From positions 2,728,001 to 2,792,000 of the forward strand of contig OZ241383.1 of NCBI GenBank assembly GCA_965200775.1: a stretch of 64,000 nt of DNA, written 5' to 3'. Positions 57,312 to 64,000 of this stretch are shown here, piece by piece; within the stretch, counting starts at the first letter, position 1, and every line of letters starts with the position of its first letter. Under the pieces are notes generated by a model. It worked only from the letters and a program-made list of their open reading frames with translations, was not told where the DNA came from and ran no database searches. A program made the translations under genes and the position numbers. This DNA is from Poriferisocius sp965200775. Its GTDB lineage: Bacteria > Actinomycetota > Acidimicrobiia > Acidimicrobiales > Bin134.

Positions 57312-59012
57312 GTGGCCAAGCTGCGGGTGGCCCTGTGCCAGATCAACTCGATTGTCGGCGACATCGGCGCTAACGCCGAGCGGATCCTGAACGCCCTGGC
57401 TGCATCGCAAGACGCGGGGTGCCACGTTTCAGTGTTCCCCGAGCTGGCGTTAACCGGGTATCCCCCCGAGGATTTGGTGCTGAAGCGGAGGTTCGTTCAC
57501 GACAGCCGTGAGGCGATGGAGCACATCGCGGCCCAAACCGGAACGTGTGCCGCAATTGTCGGGTTTGTGGACCGTGCCGGTTGCGGAGCCAACGCCGCGG
57601 GCGTCGCGGTCAACGGCCGGCTCGCCGGCATCTACCACAAACAGGAGCTGCCCAACTACGGCGTGTTCGACGAGCGCCGCTATTTCCAGCCCGGAACCGG
57701 CGAGCCCGACCCCTTCGAGATAGCGGGGGTGACGGTTGGGGTTTCCATCTGTGAGGACGCCTGGGTACCAGGTGGCCCGGTGAACCAACTAGCCACCAGG
57801 GGTGCCGAGGTGATTGTCAACCTGAACGCCTCGCCTTACCACCTCGACAAACTCGACCAGCGCCTGACCATGCTCGGGCAGCGGGTTGCGGAGACCGGCT
57901 GTCCCATCGTGTACGTGAACCTGGTCGGCGGCCAGGATGAGCTGGTGTTCGACGGCACCTCCCTGGTGATGGACAGTGACGGTCGGATCACCGCTAAGGC
58001 TCCCTCGTTCCGGGAGCACCTGCTGGTGGCCGAGGTGGAGGTGGCCGACCGGGACGGGCTGAAATCCCCCAGTCCGGCTCTGGGGAATCTCGACACTGGA
58101 GAGCTCAACACCGAAGTATTCGGTCCGGTGGAGGTCAACGCCGTGGACCCCGGGTTGAGCGAACTCGACGAGCAGTACGAGGCTCTGGTGCTGGCCACCC
58201 GCGACTACGTCATCAAAAACGGCTTCACCGATGTGGGCATCGGCTTGTCGGGAGGTATCGACTCCTCGCTGGTGGCCGCCATCGCGGTGGACGCCCTGGG
58301 GGCCGACCACGTCCACGGTGTGCTGATGCCGTCCCGCTACTCCAGCGATCACTCGGTGGCCGACGCTCAAGCCCTGTGCCGGAATCTGGGAATCGAACGC
58401 CGGATCATCCCAGTAGAGCCGGGCCACCAAGCCTTTCTCGACATGTTGGCTCTCTCGTTTGAAGGTCTGGCCCCCGATCTGGCCGAGGAAAACGTGCAGT
58501 CCCGCATTCGGGGCACGCTGTTGATGGCCCTGTCCAACAAGTTCGGCTGGCTCATATTGACCACCGGCAACAAGAGCGAGAGCGCGGTGGGCTACTCCAC
58601 CCTGTACGGCGACACCGCCGGGGCCTACGCCGTCATAAAGGACTTGTGGAAGCTCCAGGTGTACGCCTTCGCCCGCCACCGCAACCAGCGAGCGGGACGG
58701 GACCTCATACCCGAGCACGTGCTGGAGAAGCCGCCCTCGGCAGAGCTGCGTCCCGACCAGCGGGACGACCAGAGCCTGCCGCCCTACGAGGTGCTCGACC
58801 CCCTACTGGAGGCCTACGTGGAAGGCGATCTCACCTCCGGTGATCTGTACGGTCAGGGATACGAACGTGAACTGGTGGACCGCATCACCGGCTTGGTGGA
58901 TCGGGCCGAGTACAAGCGGCGGCAGAATCCGATTGGCGCCCGGATCACGGCCAAGGCGTTCGGGCGCGACCGCCGCCTGCCCATCACCAACCGCTACCGG
59001 GGCGGCCGCTGA
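57312..59012 (+). CDS. nadE: Glutamine-dependent NAD+ synthase
   Basis: 566 residues. The N-terminal nitrilase-type glutaminase has its Glu-Lys-Cys triad in FPELALTGYPPEDL, YHKQELPNYGVFDERRYF and SICEDAWVPGG. The C-terminal synthetase has the PP-loop GLSGGIDSSLVAAIAVDALG, and TTGNKSESAVGYSTLYGD. It makes NAD from deamido-NAD with glutamine. It follows glnA1 by 71 bp on the same strand. GTG start at 57312. Confidence 0.96.
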   Translation: MAKLRVALCQINSIVGDIGANAERILNALAASQDAGCHVSVFPELALTGYPPEDLVLKRRFVHDSREAMEHIAAQTGTCAAIVGFVDRAGCGANAAGVAVNGRLAGIYHKQELPNYGVFDERRYFQPGTGEPDPFEIAGVTVGVSICEDAWVPGGPVNQLATRGAEVIVNLNASPYHLDKLDQRLTMLGQRVAETGCPIVYVNLVGGQDELVFDGTSLVMDSDGRITAKAPSFREHLLVAEVEVADRDGLKSPSPALGNLDTGELNTEVFGPVEVNAVDPGLSELDEQYEALVLATRDYVIKNGFTDVGIGLSGGIDSSLVAAIAVDALGADHVHGVLMPSRYSSDHSVADAQALCRNLGIERRIIPVEPGHQAFLDMLALSFEGLAPDLAEENVQSRIRGTLLMALSNKFGWLILTTGNKSESAVGYSTLYGDTAGAYAVIKDLWKLQVYAFARHRNQRAGRDLIPEHVLEKPPSAELRPDQRDDQSLPPYEVLDPLLEAYVEGDLTSGDLYGQGYERELVDRITGLVDRAEYKRRQNPIGARITAKAFGRDRRLPITNRYRGGR

Positions 59013-59053
59013 TATGGAGATGGAGAGCGTGGCAGAAGTGGACAACCGCTGAG

Positions 59054-59572
59054 ATGGACATCGAGAACTTGGCTGATGCCTGTGGTGGTTTTGCCTGGGT
59101 CTCCGAACAGCTCTTCGAGCTGAAGGGCCGTTTGGCCACCGAGGCCGGCGACGAACCCCTGGATGCCGGGGTGAGGGTGTTGCTAGCCCGGTCCAGCCGT
59201 CGCCACGGTCAGCACGCCCAGTGGTGGAGAGCAGCACTGCCTGATTCTCCGGCTCTGGACGGTCCGAGTCGGGTCCGCCCGCCGTCGGAAGCATGGGCGC
59301 AGCTCGTGAACTACGTGGAATCGGCCCCGGCTCCGGAGGCTGTTTCCGTGCTGCACGAGGTGGCTCTGCCCGAGCTGGCGGCGGCGCTCGACTGGATGGC
59401 AGGCGAGCTGTCGCCGGTCAGTGACGGGGCGGTGGCCCGCGTGGTTCGCATGGTGATGGCCGACCTTCATGAGGAGCAGGCGGAGATCATCAAGGCGATT
59501 TCAGGTTCCCAAGTGGGTGTGAAGGCCCCGGTCGAGGGCCTGCTCTCTCGCTTTACCGAAAGTTGGAAATAA
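59054..59572 (+). CDS. Hypothetical helical protein
   Basis: 172 residues, predicted mostly helical, with no membrane segment or motif that I recognise. The pattern of long helices with His and Glu pairs (RRHGQHAQWWRAALPD; LHEVALPELAAALDWMAGE; MVMADLHEEQAEIIKA) suggests a ferritin-like or four-helix fold, which is speculation. It lies between nadE and a sigma factor gene on the same strand. Confidence 0.75.
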   Translation: MDIENLADACGGFAWVSEQLFELKGRLATEAGDEPLDAGVRVLLARSSRRHGQHAQWWRAALPDSPALDGPSRVRPPSEAWAQLVNYVESAPAPEAVSVLHEVALPELAAALDWMAGELSPVSDGAVARVVRMVMADLHEEQAEIIKAISGSQVGVKAPVEGLLSRFTESWK

Positions 59573-59721
59573 AAAAGATGGCCTTCATTGGGTCGAATCT
59601 TGCCAGAACCGGGTATCTTTTTCTTTGCATAAGTACTCGTGCCATTTGTCCGTGTCTTTGCTCCGGTCAGCGCCGATCGGTTCGACACCGGCATCGGTGA
59701 CCCACGATTGATCAGGAGTGT

Positions 59722-60687
59722 GTGACTGTGCCGAAGGAGCGTGTTGAGCGAGACGACGAGGATCTCGTCCGTCTCTACCTGACCGATATCGGCCAATACC
59801 CGCTGCTCACCAAGGACGATGAGGTCGAGCTGGCCCAGAAGATCGAGGAGGGAAACGAAGCGCAAGCTCTCCTCGATAGAGACAAGGAGTGCGCGCCGGG
59901 CAGCGCCGAACGACTTTCGCCGGCCCGCCGCCGGATCCTGCGCCGCCAGGTCAAGGTGGGCGAGCAGGCCGAGCGCCGTTTCGTCCAGTCCAACCTGCGT
60001 TTGGTGGTATCCATCGCCAAGAAATATCAGGCCTCCGGTCTGCCCCTGCTGGACCTGATCCAGGAGGGAAACCTCGGGCTCATGCATGCGGTCGAGAAGT
60101 TCGACTGGCGCAAGGGGTTCAAGTTCTCCACCTACGCCACATGGTGGATTCGCCAGGCCATCACCCGAGGCATCGCCAACACCGGCCGCACAATCCGGCT
60201 GCCCGTACACGCCGGAGACACGCTGGCCCGGCTGCAGAAGGCCCGGGCCAATCTGGAGAAGAAGCTGGGTCGCCCGGCCACCCTGGCCGAGTTGGCTGTG
60301 GAGGTGGACCTGGCCGAGGAGAAGGTCACCGAAGCGCTGCGCTTTGCCGCCGAACCGCTGTCGCTGAGCGAACCGCTGCGAGAAGACGGCGATGCCGAGC
60401 TGGGTGATGTGGTGGAGGATCGATCGGCCGAGTCTCCCTTCGAGGTGGCAGCCACCGCTCTGTTACCCGAGGAGATCACCAGACTGCTCGGGCCCCTCGA
60501 CGAGCGGGAGCGGGAGATTCTCAAGCTCCGCTTCGGGCTCGACCGGGGCGAACCCCGAACGCTGGAAGAAGTGGGCGAGCACTTCAACCTCACCCGGGAG
60601 CGCATCCGCCAGATCGAGGCCCGGGCCATGTCCAAGCTCCGCCACCCCAGCAGCGACACCGGCGCCCGCGACCTCCTAGCCGTTTAG
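59722..60687 (+). CDS. Principal-type sigma-70 factor (RpoD/HrdB group)
   Basis: 321 residues. All regions are present: 1.2 (DDEDLVRLYLTDIGQYPLLT), 2 (LRLVVSIAKKYQASGLPLLDLIQEGNLGLMHAVEKFDW; FSTYATWWIRQAI), 3 and 4 (LDEREREILKLRFGLDRGE; LTRERIRQIEARAMSKLRHP). It lacks the long acidic N-terminus of group 1 SigA/HrdB, so it may be a group 2 factor or the short housekeeping one. Starts at GTG 59722. The 149-bp leader is AT-richer than the genome; no promoter is certain. Confidence 0.9.
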   Translation: MTVPKERVERDDEDLVRLYLTDIGQYPLLTKDDEVELAQKIEEGNEAQALLDRDKECAPGSAERLSPARRRILRRQVKVGEQAERRFVQSNLRLVVSIAKKYQASGLPLLDLIQEGNLGLMHAVEKFDWRKGFKFSTYATWWIRQAITRGIANTGRTIRLPVHAGDTLARLQKARANLEKKLGRPATLAELAVEVDLAEEKVTEALRFAAEPLSLSEPLREDGDAELGDVVEDRSAESPFEVAATALLPEEITRLLGPLDEREREILKLRFGLDRGEPRTLEEVGEHFNLTRERIRQIEARAMSKLRHPSSDTGARDLLAV

Positions 60688-60767
60688 CGCTCCACCCGGA
60701 GGCTGACCCCTACGTGGCTCTCGTGCAGGAGCAGCTACCCGGGCTGGCAAATTCCTGATTCCAGATT

Positions 60768-60863
60768 TGGCGGAGGTGGACGGGAATCGAACCCGCCGGA
60801 CGGGGATCGCCCGTCCCACCCGCTTTGAAGGCGGGGGAGCCCACCAGGTACTCGGACACCTCC
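60768..60863 (-). tRNA. selC: tRNA-Sec (anticodon UCA)
   Basis: 96 nt including the encoded CCA. The reverse strand begins GGAGGTGTCCGAGTACC and ends CCACCTCCGCCA. The anticodon stem-loop CCCGCCTTCAAAGCGGG gives TCA; a long variable arm (GACGGGCGATCCCCGTC) and extended acceptor-T stack identify tRNA-Sec rather than tRNA-Ser. The G discriminator is standard. It reads UGA with SelB. Confidence 0.95.
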
Positions 60864-61052
60864 TGGGCATCGGTCAGCCTACCGCCGGGGCCTCTGGCCT
60901 GCCTCCCGCTGCCACCCTGAGGGGTGAGCAGGGAGCTTCCTGCCAGCCTGTAGGTATCTTCTCAAATTTTCTATTACTTTCTGAGTAATTTCATTGTATG
61001 TTGCTACGACTTTCCCCTCGTACAACGGTGCGACCCAGTCGCGGAGGTTCCA

Positions 61053-61723
61053 ATGCTGATTACCTGTTGGTCGACCAAAGGGGCTCGGGCACCACGGTGG
61101 TCGCAGCTCTCGCCGCCCTTCATGCTGCTCAGAAACCCGATCATCCTGTGTTGCTGGTTGACCTCGGCGGCGACCTGCCGGGGGTGTTCGGAGCGGCCGA
61201 ACCGCCATCGGGCTTGAGCGAGTGGCTTCACAGCGACCTCTCGTCCTGCTCGCTCGATCAGGCGCTCTGCGAGCTGACCCCGGGCCTGTCGCTGCTTCCT
61301 CGAGGCCACGGATCGTTGAGCGCCCGCCGAGCCGAGGAGCTTATCGAGTGGCTCACCACCGATGCAACGGTGGTTGTGGATGCCGGGGTTTTGCACTCCG
61401 ACAACGGCCTGCCTCCCGCTGCCATCGAGTTGGCCTGGAAGCTGGCCGCCGAGGCCGACCGGTCGATCCTGGTCACACGGGCCTGCTACCTGGCTCTGCG
61501 CCGGACAGCCTCGTTGACACTGCGACCCAGTGGTGTGGTTTTGGTGGCAGAGGCCGGTCGGGCCCTGACCCGGGCCGACTGCGAGCAAGCCATCGGCGCT
61601 TCGGTGCTGGCCACCGTGGCCGTTGACCCCGACATCGCCCGAGCGGTTGACGCCAGAATGTTGAGAACACGGGTGCCCAAGGGAGCGGTCAAGGCTCTCG
61701 ACAAACTTCTCGAAGCGGGCTAG
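61053..61723 (+). pseudogene. CpaE/MinD-like ATPase of the Tad locus, apparently frameshifted
   Basis: The natural start is ATG 61053 behind GGAGG (61043-61047), reading LITCWSTKG, the typical beginning of these ATPases. At the four-G run 61080-61083 the homologous frame moves by one base: an extra G would give STKGGSGTTVVAALAAL, a variant Walker A motif, continuous with the rest (LLVDLGGDLPGVFG; TVVVDAGVLHS). An uninterrupted frame from 60998 exists but its first codons cover the ribosome site and are not homologous. One missing base, real or technical, is inferred. It is the first gene of the Tad cluster. Confidence 0.72.
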
Positions 61724-61734
61724 GCCGGTCAACC

Positions 61735-62760
61735 GTGGGGTGGAGTCGAACCGGAGGCGGCCGGGAGGCCATCGAGCCGTACCTGAGCGATCCCGAGGTG
61801 TCGGAGATCATGGTGAACGGTCCCGGCCCTGTGTGGGTCGAGCGCCACGGTCGGGTGCAGGCCACCGGAACGATCCTGGACACCGAGACCATCGAGCTGC
61901 TCATCGAGCAGACGATGGCACCGCTGGGCCGCCGCATCGACCGCAGCTCCCCCATGGTGGACGCCCGCCTTCCCGATGGCTCCCGCCTGAACGCGGTGGT
62001 GCCGCCCGTTGCGGTGGACGGCCCCTATGTGACCATCCGACGTTTCTCCGTCCGACCGGTCCCGCTGGAGGACTTCGCCACACCTGGCGTCGTAGCGGCG
62101 TTGCGCTGGGCGGTGGCCGGCCGCTGCAACCTGTTGGTGTCGGGCGGAGCCGGGGCGGGCAAGACCACCCTGCTCAACGCCCTGGCCGCCTCGATTGCCC
62201 GGGGTGAGCGGGTGGTGACGGTGGAGGATGCCGCCGAGTTGGCCCTGGCCAGCGATCACGTGGTTCGCCTTGAGGCTCGACCGTCCGACAGCGACGGGGT
62301 TACCCCTGTGACCATCCGCCGGCTTGTGCGCAACGCCCTGCGGATGCGACCCGACCGCATCATCGTTGGCGAGGTCCGGGGAGCGGAAACCCTGGACATG
62401 CTCCAGGCCATGAACACCGGCCATGAGGGTTCGCTGTCCACCTGCCACGCCAACAGTCCGGTGGATGCCATGAGCCGGCTCGAGACCATGGTGCTGCTCG
62501 ACGGCGGTTCAGTGCCCCTGGCTGCGGTGCGCGACCAGATCTGCGCCGCGGTGGACATGGTGGTTCATGTCGCTCGCCGCCCTGGTGGCCTAAGGCGCAT
62601 CACCTCTGTGGCAGTAATCGACCGATCCGAAACCCGCGGCCATGGCGACCGTCCTCTCCTGCATCAGATCGGCGACGAGAGCGGGCTTCACACCCTTCCG
62701 CCGTGCATCTCCCGGATTCCCAACTCGGACGAACCCGATCCCCAGTGGCTGGGCCGGTAG
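61735..62760 (+). CDS. cpaF: Tad/Flp pilus secretion ATPase CpaF (TadA)
   Basis: 341 residues. YLSDPEVSEIMVNGPGPVWVE is the N-terminal CpaF motif; Walker A is LLVSGGAGAGKTTLLNAL, the Asp box VVTVEDAAELAL, Walker B RMRPDRIIVGEVRGAETLDML, and the His box GHEGSLSTCHANSP. It powers assembly of Flp pili or a related secretion system. Starts at GTG 61735 and overlaps TadB by one base. Confidence 0.94.
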   Translation: MGWSRTGGGREAIEPYLSDPEVSEIMVNGPGPVWVERHGRVQATGTILDTETIELLIEQTMAPLGRRIDRSSPMVDARLPDGSRLNAVVPPVAVDGPYVTIRRFSVRPVPLEDFATPGVVAALRWAVAGRCNLLVSGGAGAGKTTLLNALAASIARGERVVTVEDAAELALASDHVVRLEARPSDSDGVTPVTIRRLVRNALRMRPDRIIVGEVRGAETLDMLQAMNTGHEGSLSTCHANSPVDAMSRLETMVLLDGGSVPLAAVRDQICAAVDMVVHVARRPGGLRRITSVAVIDRSETRGHGDRPLLHQIGDESGLHTLPPCISRIPNSDEPDPQWLGR

Positions 62761-63527
62761 TGGCGGCCATGGCACCTCTCACCGCCGTCGTTGGCCGGAT
62801 CCAAAACATGGCCACCGAAGCCGGCCTGAACCTCACCCCCGTTCAGATAGGGCAGGGGTTGGGATCGGCGGCAGTGCTGGGTGCAGCTTTCGGCGGGCTT
62901 CAAGCCGGCCTGGTGGGAGCCGTGGTGGGCCCGCTGGTGGTGTTGGCAGCGGTGCTGGGGGCTGTGCGGGCCAACCGCCATCGCCGGAGCCGGAAGGCCG
63001 AGGCCCAGCTCCCCGGCTTTCTGGAGTCCATTGCCCGAGGTTTGCGAACCGGGTTGCAACTCGGCCCGGCCACGGTGGAGGCGGCGGTCGCCACTCCGCC
63101 CCCATTGCACGACGAGGTGACCCTGCTGGCCGACGAACTTGGTCGAGGCCTGCGCAGCGCCGATGTGTTTGAACGGTGGTCCCATCGCTGTCCCTATCAC
63201 GGTGTCGGTCTGGCAGCCGCGGCGATGGCTTTCGCCGCCAGCGCGGGCGGAGCCCGAGCTCGAGCCATCGACGGGGTGGCCGCCACCCTTCGGGACCGCA
63301 ATGCGCTCGACCTCGAGGTGCGCTCGCTCACCTCGCAGGCCCGAGTGTCGGCCATGATGATCGCCGCATTACCGGTTGGGTTCATGGTGCTGTCCGCCGG
63401 TGTCGGCGACAACCCGGCCCGCTTCTTGTTCAACACCCGCCTCGGCATGGTGATTCTTCTTGCCGGGTTGGGGCTCGACGTGATCGGTGCGCTGTGGATG
63501 CGCAGGATTGTCCAGGCTCGTTTCTGA
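62760..63527 (+). CDS. tadB: Type II secretion F-domain platform protein TadB
   Basis: About 255 residues. Two N-terminal membrane segments (around 25-60), a basic loop RANRHRRSRKAEAQLPGFLE, the cytoplasmic T2SSF domain (ARGLRTGLQLGPATVEAAV) and two C-terminal segments (MMIAALPVGFMVLSAG; LGMVILLAGLGLDVIGAL). It is the inner-membrane platform beside CpaF. Start GTG 62760 or ATG 62769. One base separates it from TadC. Confidence 0.88.
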   Translation: MAAMAPLTAVVGRIQNMATEAGLNLTPVQIGQGLGSAAVLGAAFGGLQAGLVGAVVGPLVVLAAVLGAVRANRHRRSRKAEAQLPGFLESIARGLRTGLQLGPATVEAAVATPPPLHDEVTLLADELGRGLRSADVFERWSHRCPYHGVGLAAAAMAFAASAGGARARAIDGVAATLRDRNALDLEVRSLTSQARVSAMMIAALPVGFMVLSAGVGDNPARFLFNTRLGMVILLAGLGLDVIGALWMRRIVQARF

Positions 63528-63528
63528 C

Positions 63529-64000
63529 ATGAGCCTCCCCGTCGCACTCGGTTTGTTGTGGACTGCGGTAGTGGTTCTGTGGGGGTGGAAAGCCCGTCCC
63601 CGCCGGGTCCGAACCCCATCTCCCCAGACCGCCGGCGCATCATCGTCCAAACTTGTCCCTGCGGTCTGGTTCTTGGCTGTTGCCGTGCTTGCGTTGGCCG
63701 TCAATCCGGTATTGGGCATCGGCCTGGGGCTGCTGGTGGCGATCATCCCGTACCGCCGCCGGGCTCGACATCTCCGAGGGCATCAGGTGGCCATAACCGA
63801 GGAGCTGCCCGAAGCGGTTGACCTGATCCGCCTGGCCGTCTCCTCGGGCCTCAACATCCATCTGTCGGTTGCCGCCGTTGGCCGTCGGCTTGACGGTCCG
63901 GTGGGCCAGGGCCTGGCCGATGCCGCCGAGCGTGCCCAAGCGGGCACCCGGCTGGCCGACGCTCTCGAACCGTTGCCCGACACGATTGGCGAACCGATCC
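63529..64000 (+). CDS. tadC: Type II secretion F-domain platform protein TadC, cut by the window end
   Basis: 157 codons from ATG 63529, open to the edge. The N-terminus is hydrophobic (VALGLLWTAVVVLWGW) and basic; a second membrane region (VWFLAVAVLALAVNPVLG) precedes the T2SSF part ITEELPEAVDLIRLAVSSG with RRLDGPVGQGLADAAERA. This is the TadC partner of TadB. The rest is outside the window. Confidence 0.85.
   Translation, partial: MSLPVALGLLWTAVVVLWGWKARPRRVRTPSPQTAGASSSKLVPAVWFLAVAVLALAVNPVLGIGLGLLVAIIPYRRRARHLRGHQVAITEELPEAVDLIRLAVSSGLNIHLSVAAVGRRLDGPVGQGLADAAERAQAGTRLADALEPLPDTIGEPI

Noticed and set aside
59014..59052. 12-codon ORF between nadE and the hypothetical gene
   Set aside because: Too short, no distinct ribosome site, no motif.

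Overview
The window is high-GC DNA from an actinobacterium, most likely of the class Acidimicrobiia (an inference from gene content and order; no search was run). The left end is the conserved chromosomal origin: dnaN and dnaA on the minus strand, then rpmH-rnpA-yidD-yidC-jag-rsmG-parA-parB on the plus strand with two perfect parS sites, then cwlM-trxA-trxB, a small membrane protein, an anti-sigma factor and an ECF sigma factor on the minus strand. This matches the sigM-trxB-trxC-cwlM-parB-parA-gid-jag-yidC-rnpA-rpmH-dnaA order of mycobacteria. WhiB, a GlnR-like regulator, the glnE/glnA pair and a SigR/RsrA pair also point to Actinomycetota.

Region by region: 12.5-16.2 kb is a wreck of one large membrane protein gene ending in a BTAD regulatory domain. 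It is broken by an IS481-family element, by a 50-bp tandem duplication whose removal restores the frame, and by two single-base frameshifts. Upstream lies a MinD/CpaE-like ATPase. 17-20.9 kb holds hpt, tilS, a DUF2342 metalloprotease-like protein, a tiny membrane protein and a SigR-type sigma factor with its zinc anti-sigma factor; the sigma gene is preceded by two short overlapping leader ORFs. 21-27 kb is metabolic: acyl-CoA dehydrogenase, methyltransferase, two cytochromes P450 and an orphan ferric-binding lipoprotein. 28-34 kb is a glycine-betaine-type ABC transporter with two oddities: a permease with a long extra membrane domain, and a substrate-binding lipoprotein made of two nearly identical 1.07-kb repeats. 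34-39.4 kb has an MFS exporter, a DUF4389 protein and an overlapping amidohydrolase / CoA-transferase / SDR operon. 39.4-48.7 kb has tRNA-Pro, a lone receiver protein, a STAS protein, an NfeD protein, WhiB, selB-selA, a Nudix hydrolase, FxsA, Mrp, an ErpA/IscA protein and a vapBC module with a visible operator. 48.8-60.7 kb carries a compact 2Fe-2S/molybdenum-hydroxylase-like fusion, then the nitrogen cluster glnE, ridA, glnR-like, glnA2-like, glnA1, nadE, and a principal-type sigma factor. tRNA-Sec (selC) follows, then a Tad/Flp pilus locus (CpaE-like, CpaF, TadB, TadC) that runs off the right end.

Functional links: selA, selB and selC show selenocysteine coding capacity, although no selenoprotein was recognised here. 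GlnE can act on GlnA1, which carries the adenylylation-site tyrosine, and the GlnR-like protein sits among its expected targets. Several genes are frameshifted at short C or G runs, which may mean real decay or base-level assembly error; these cases are flagged one by one.
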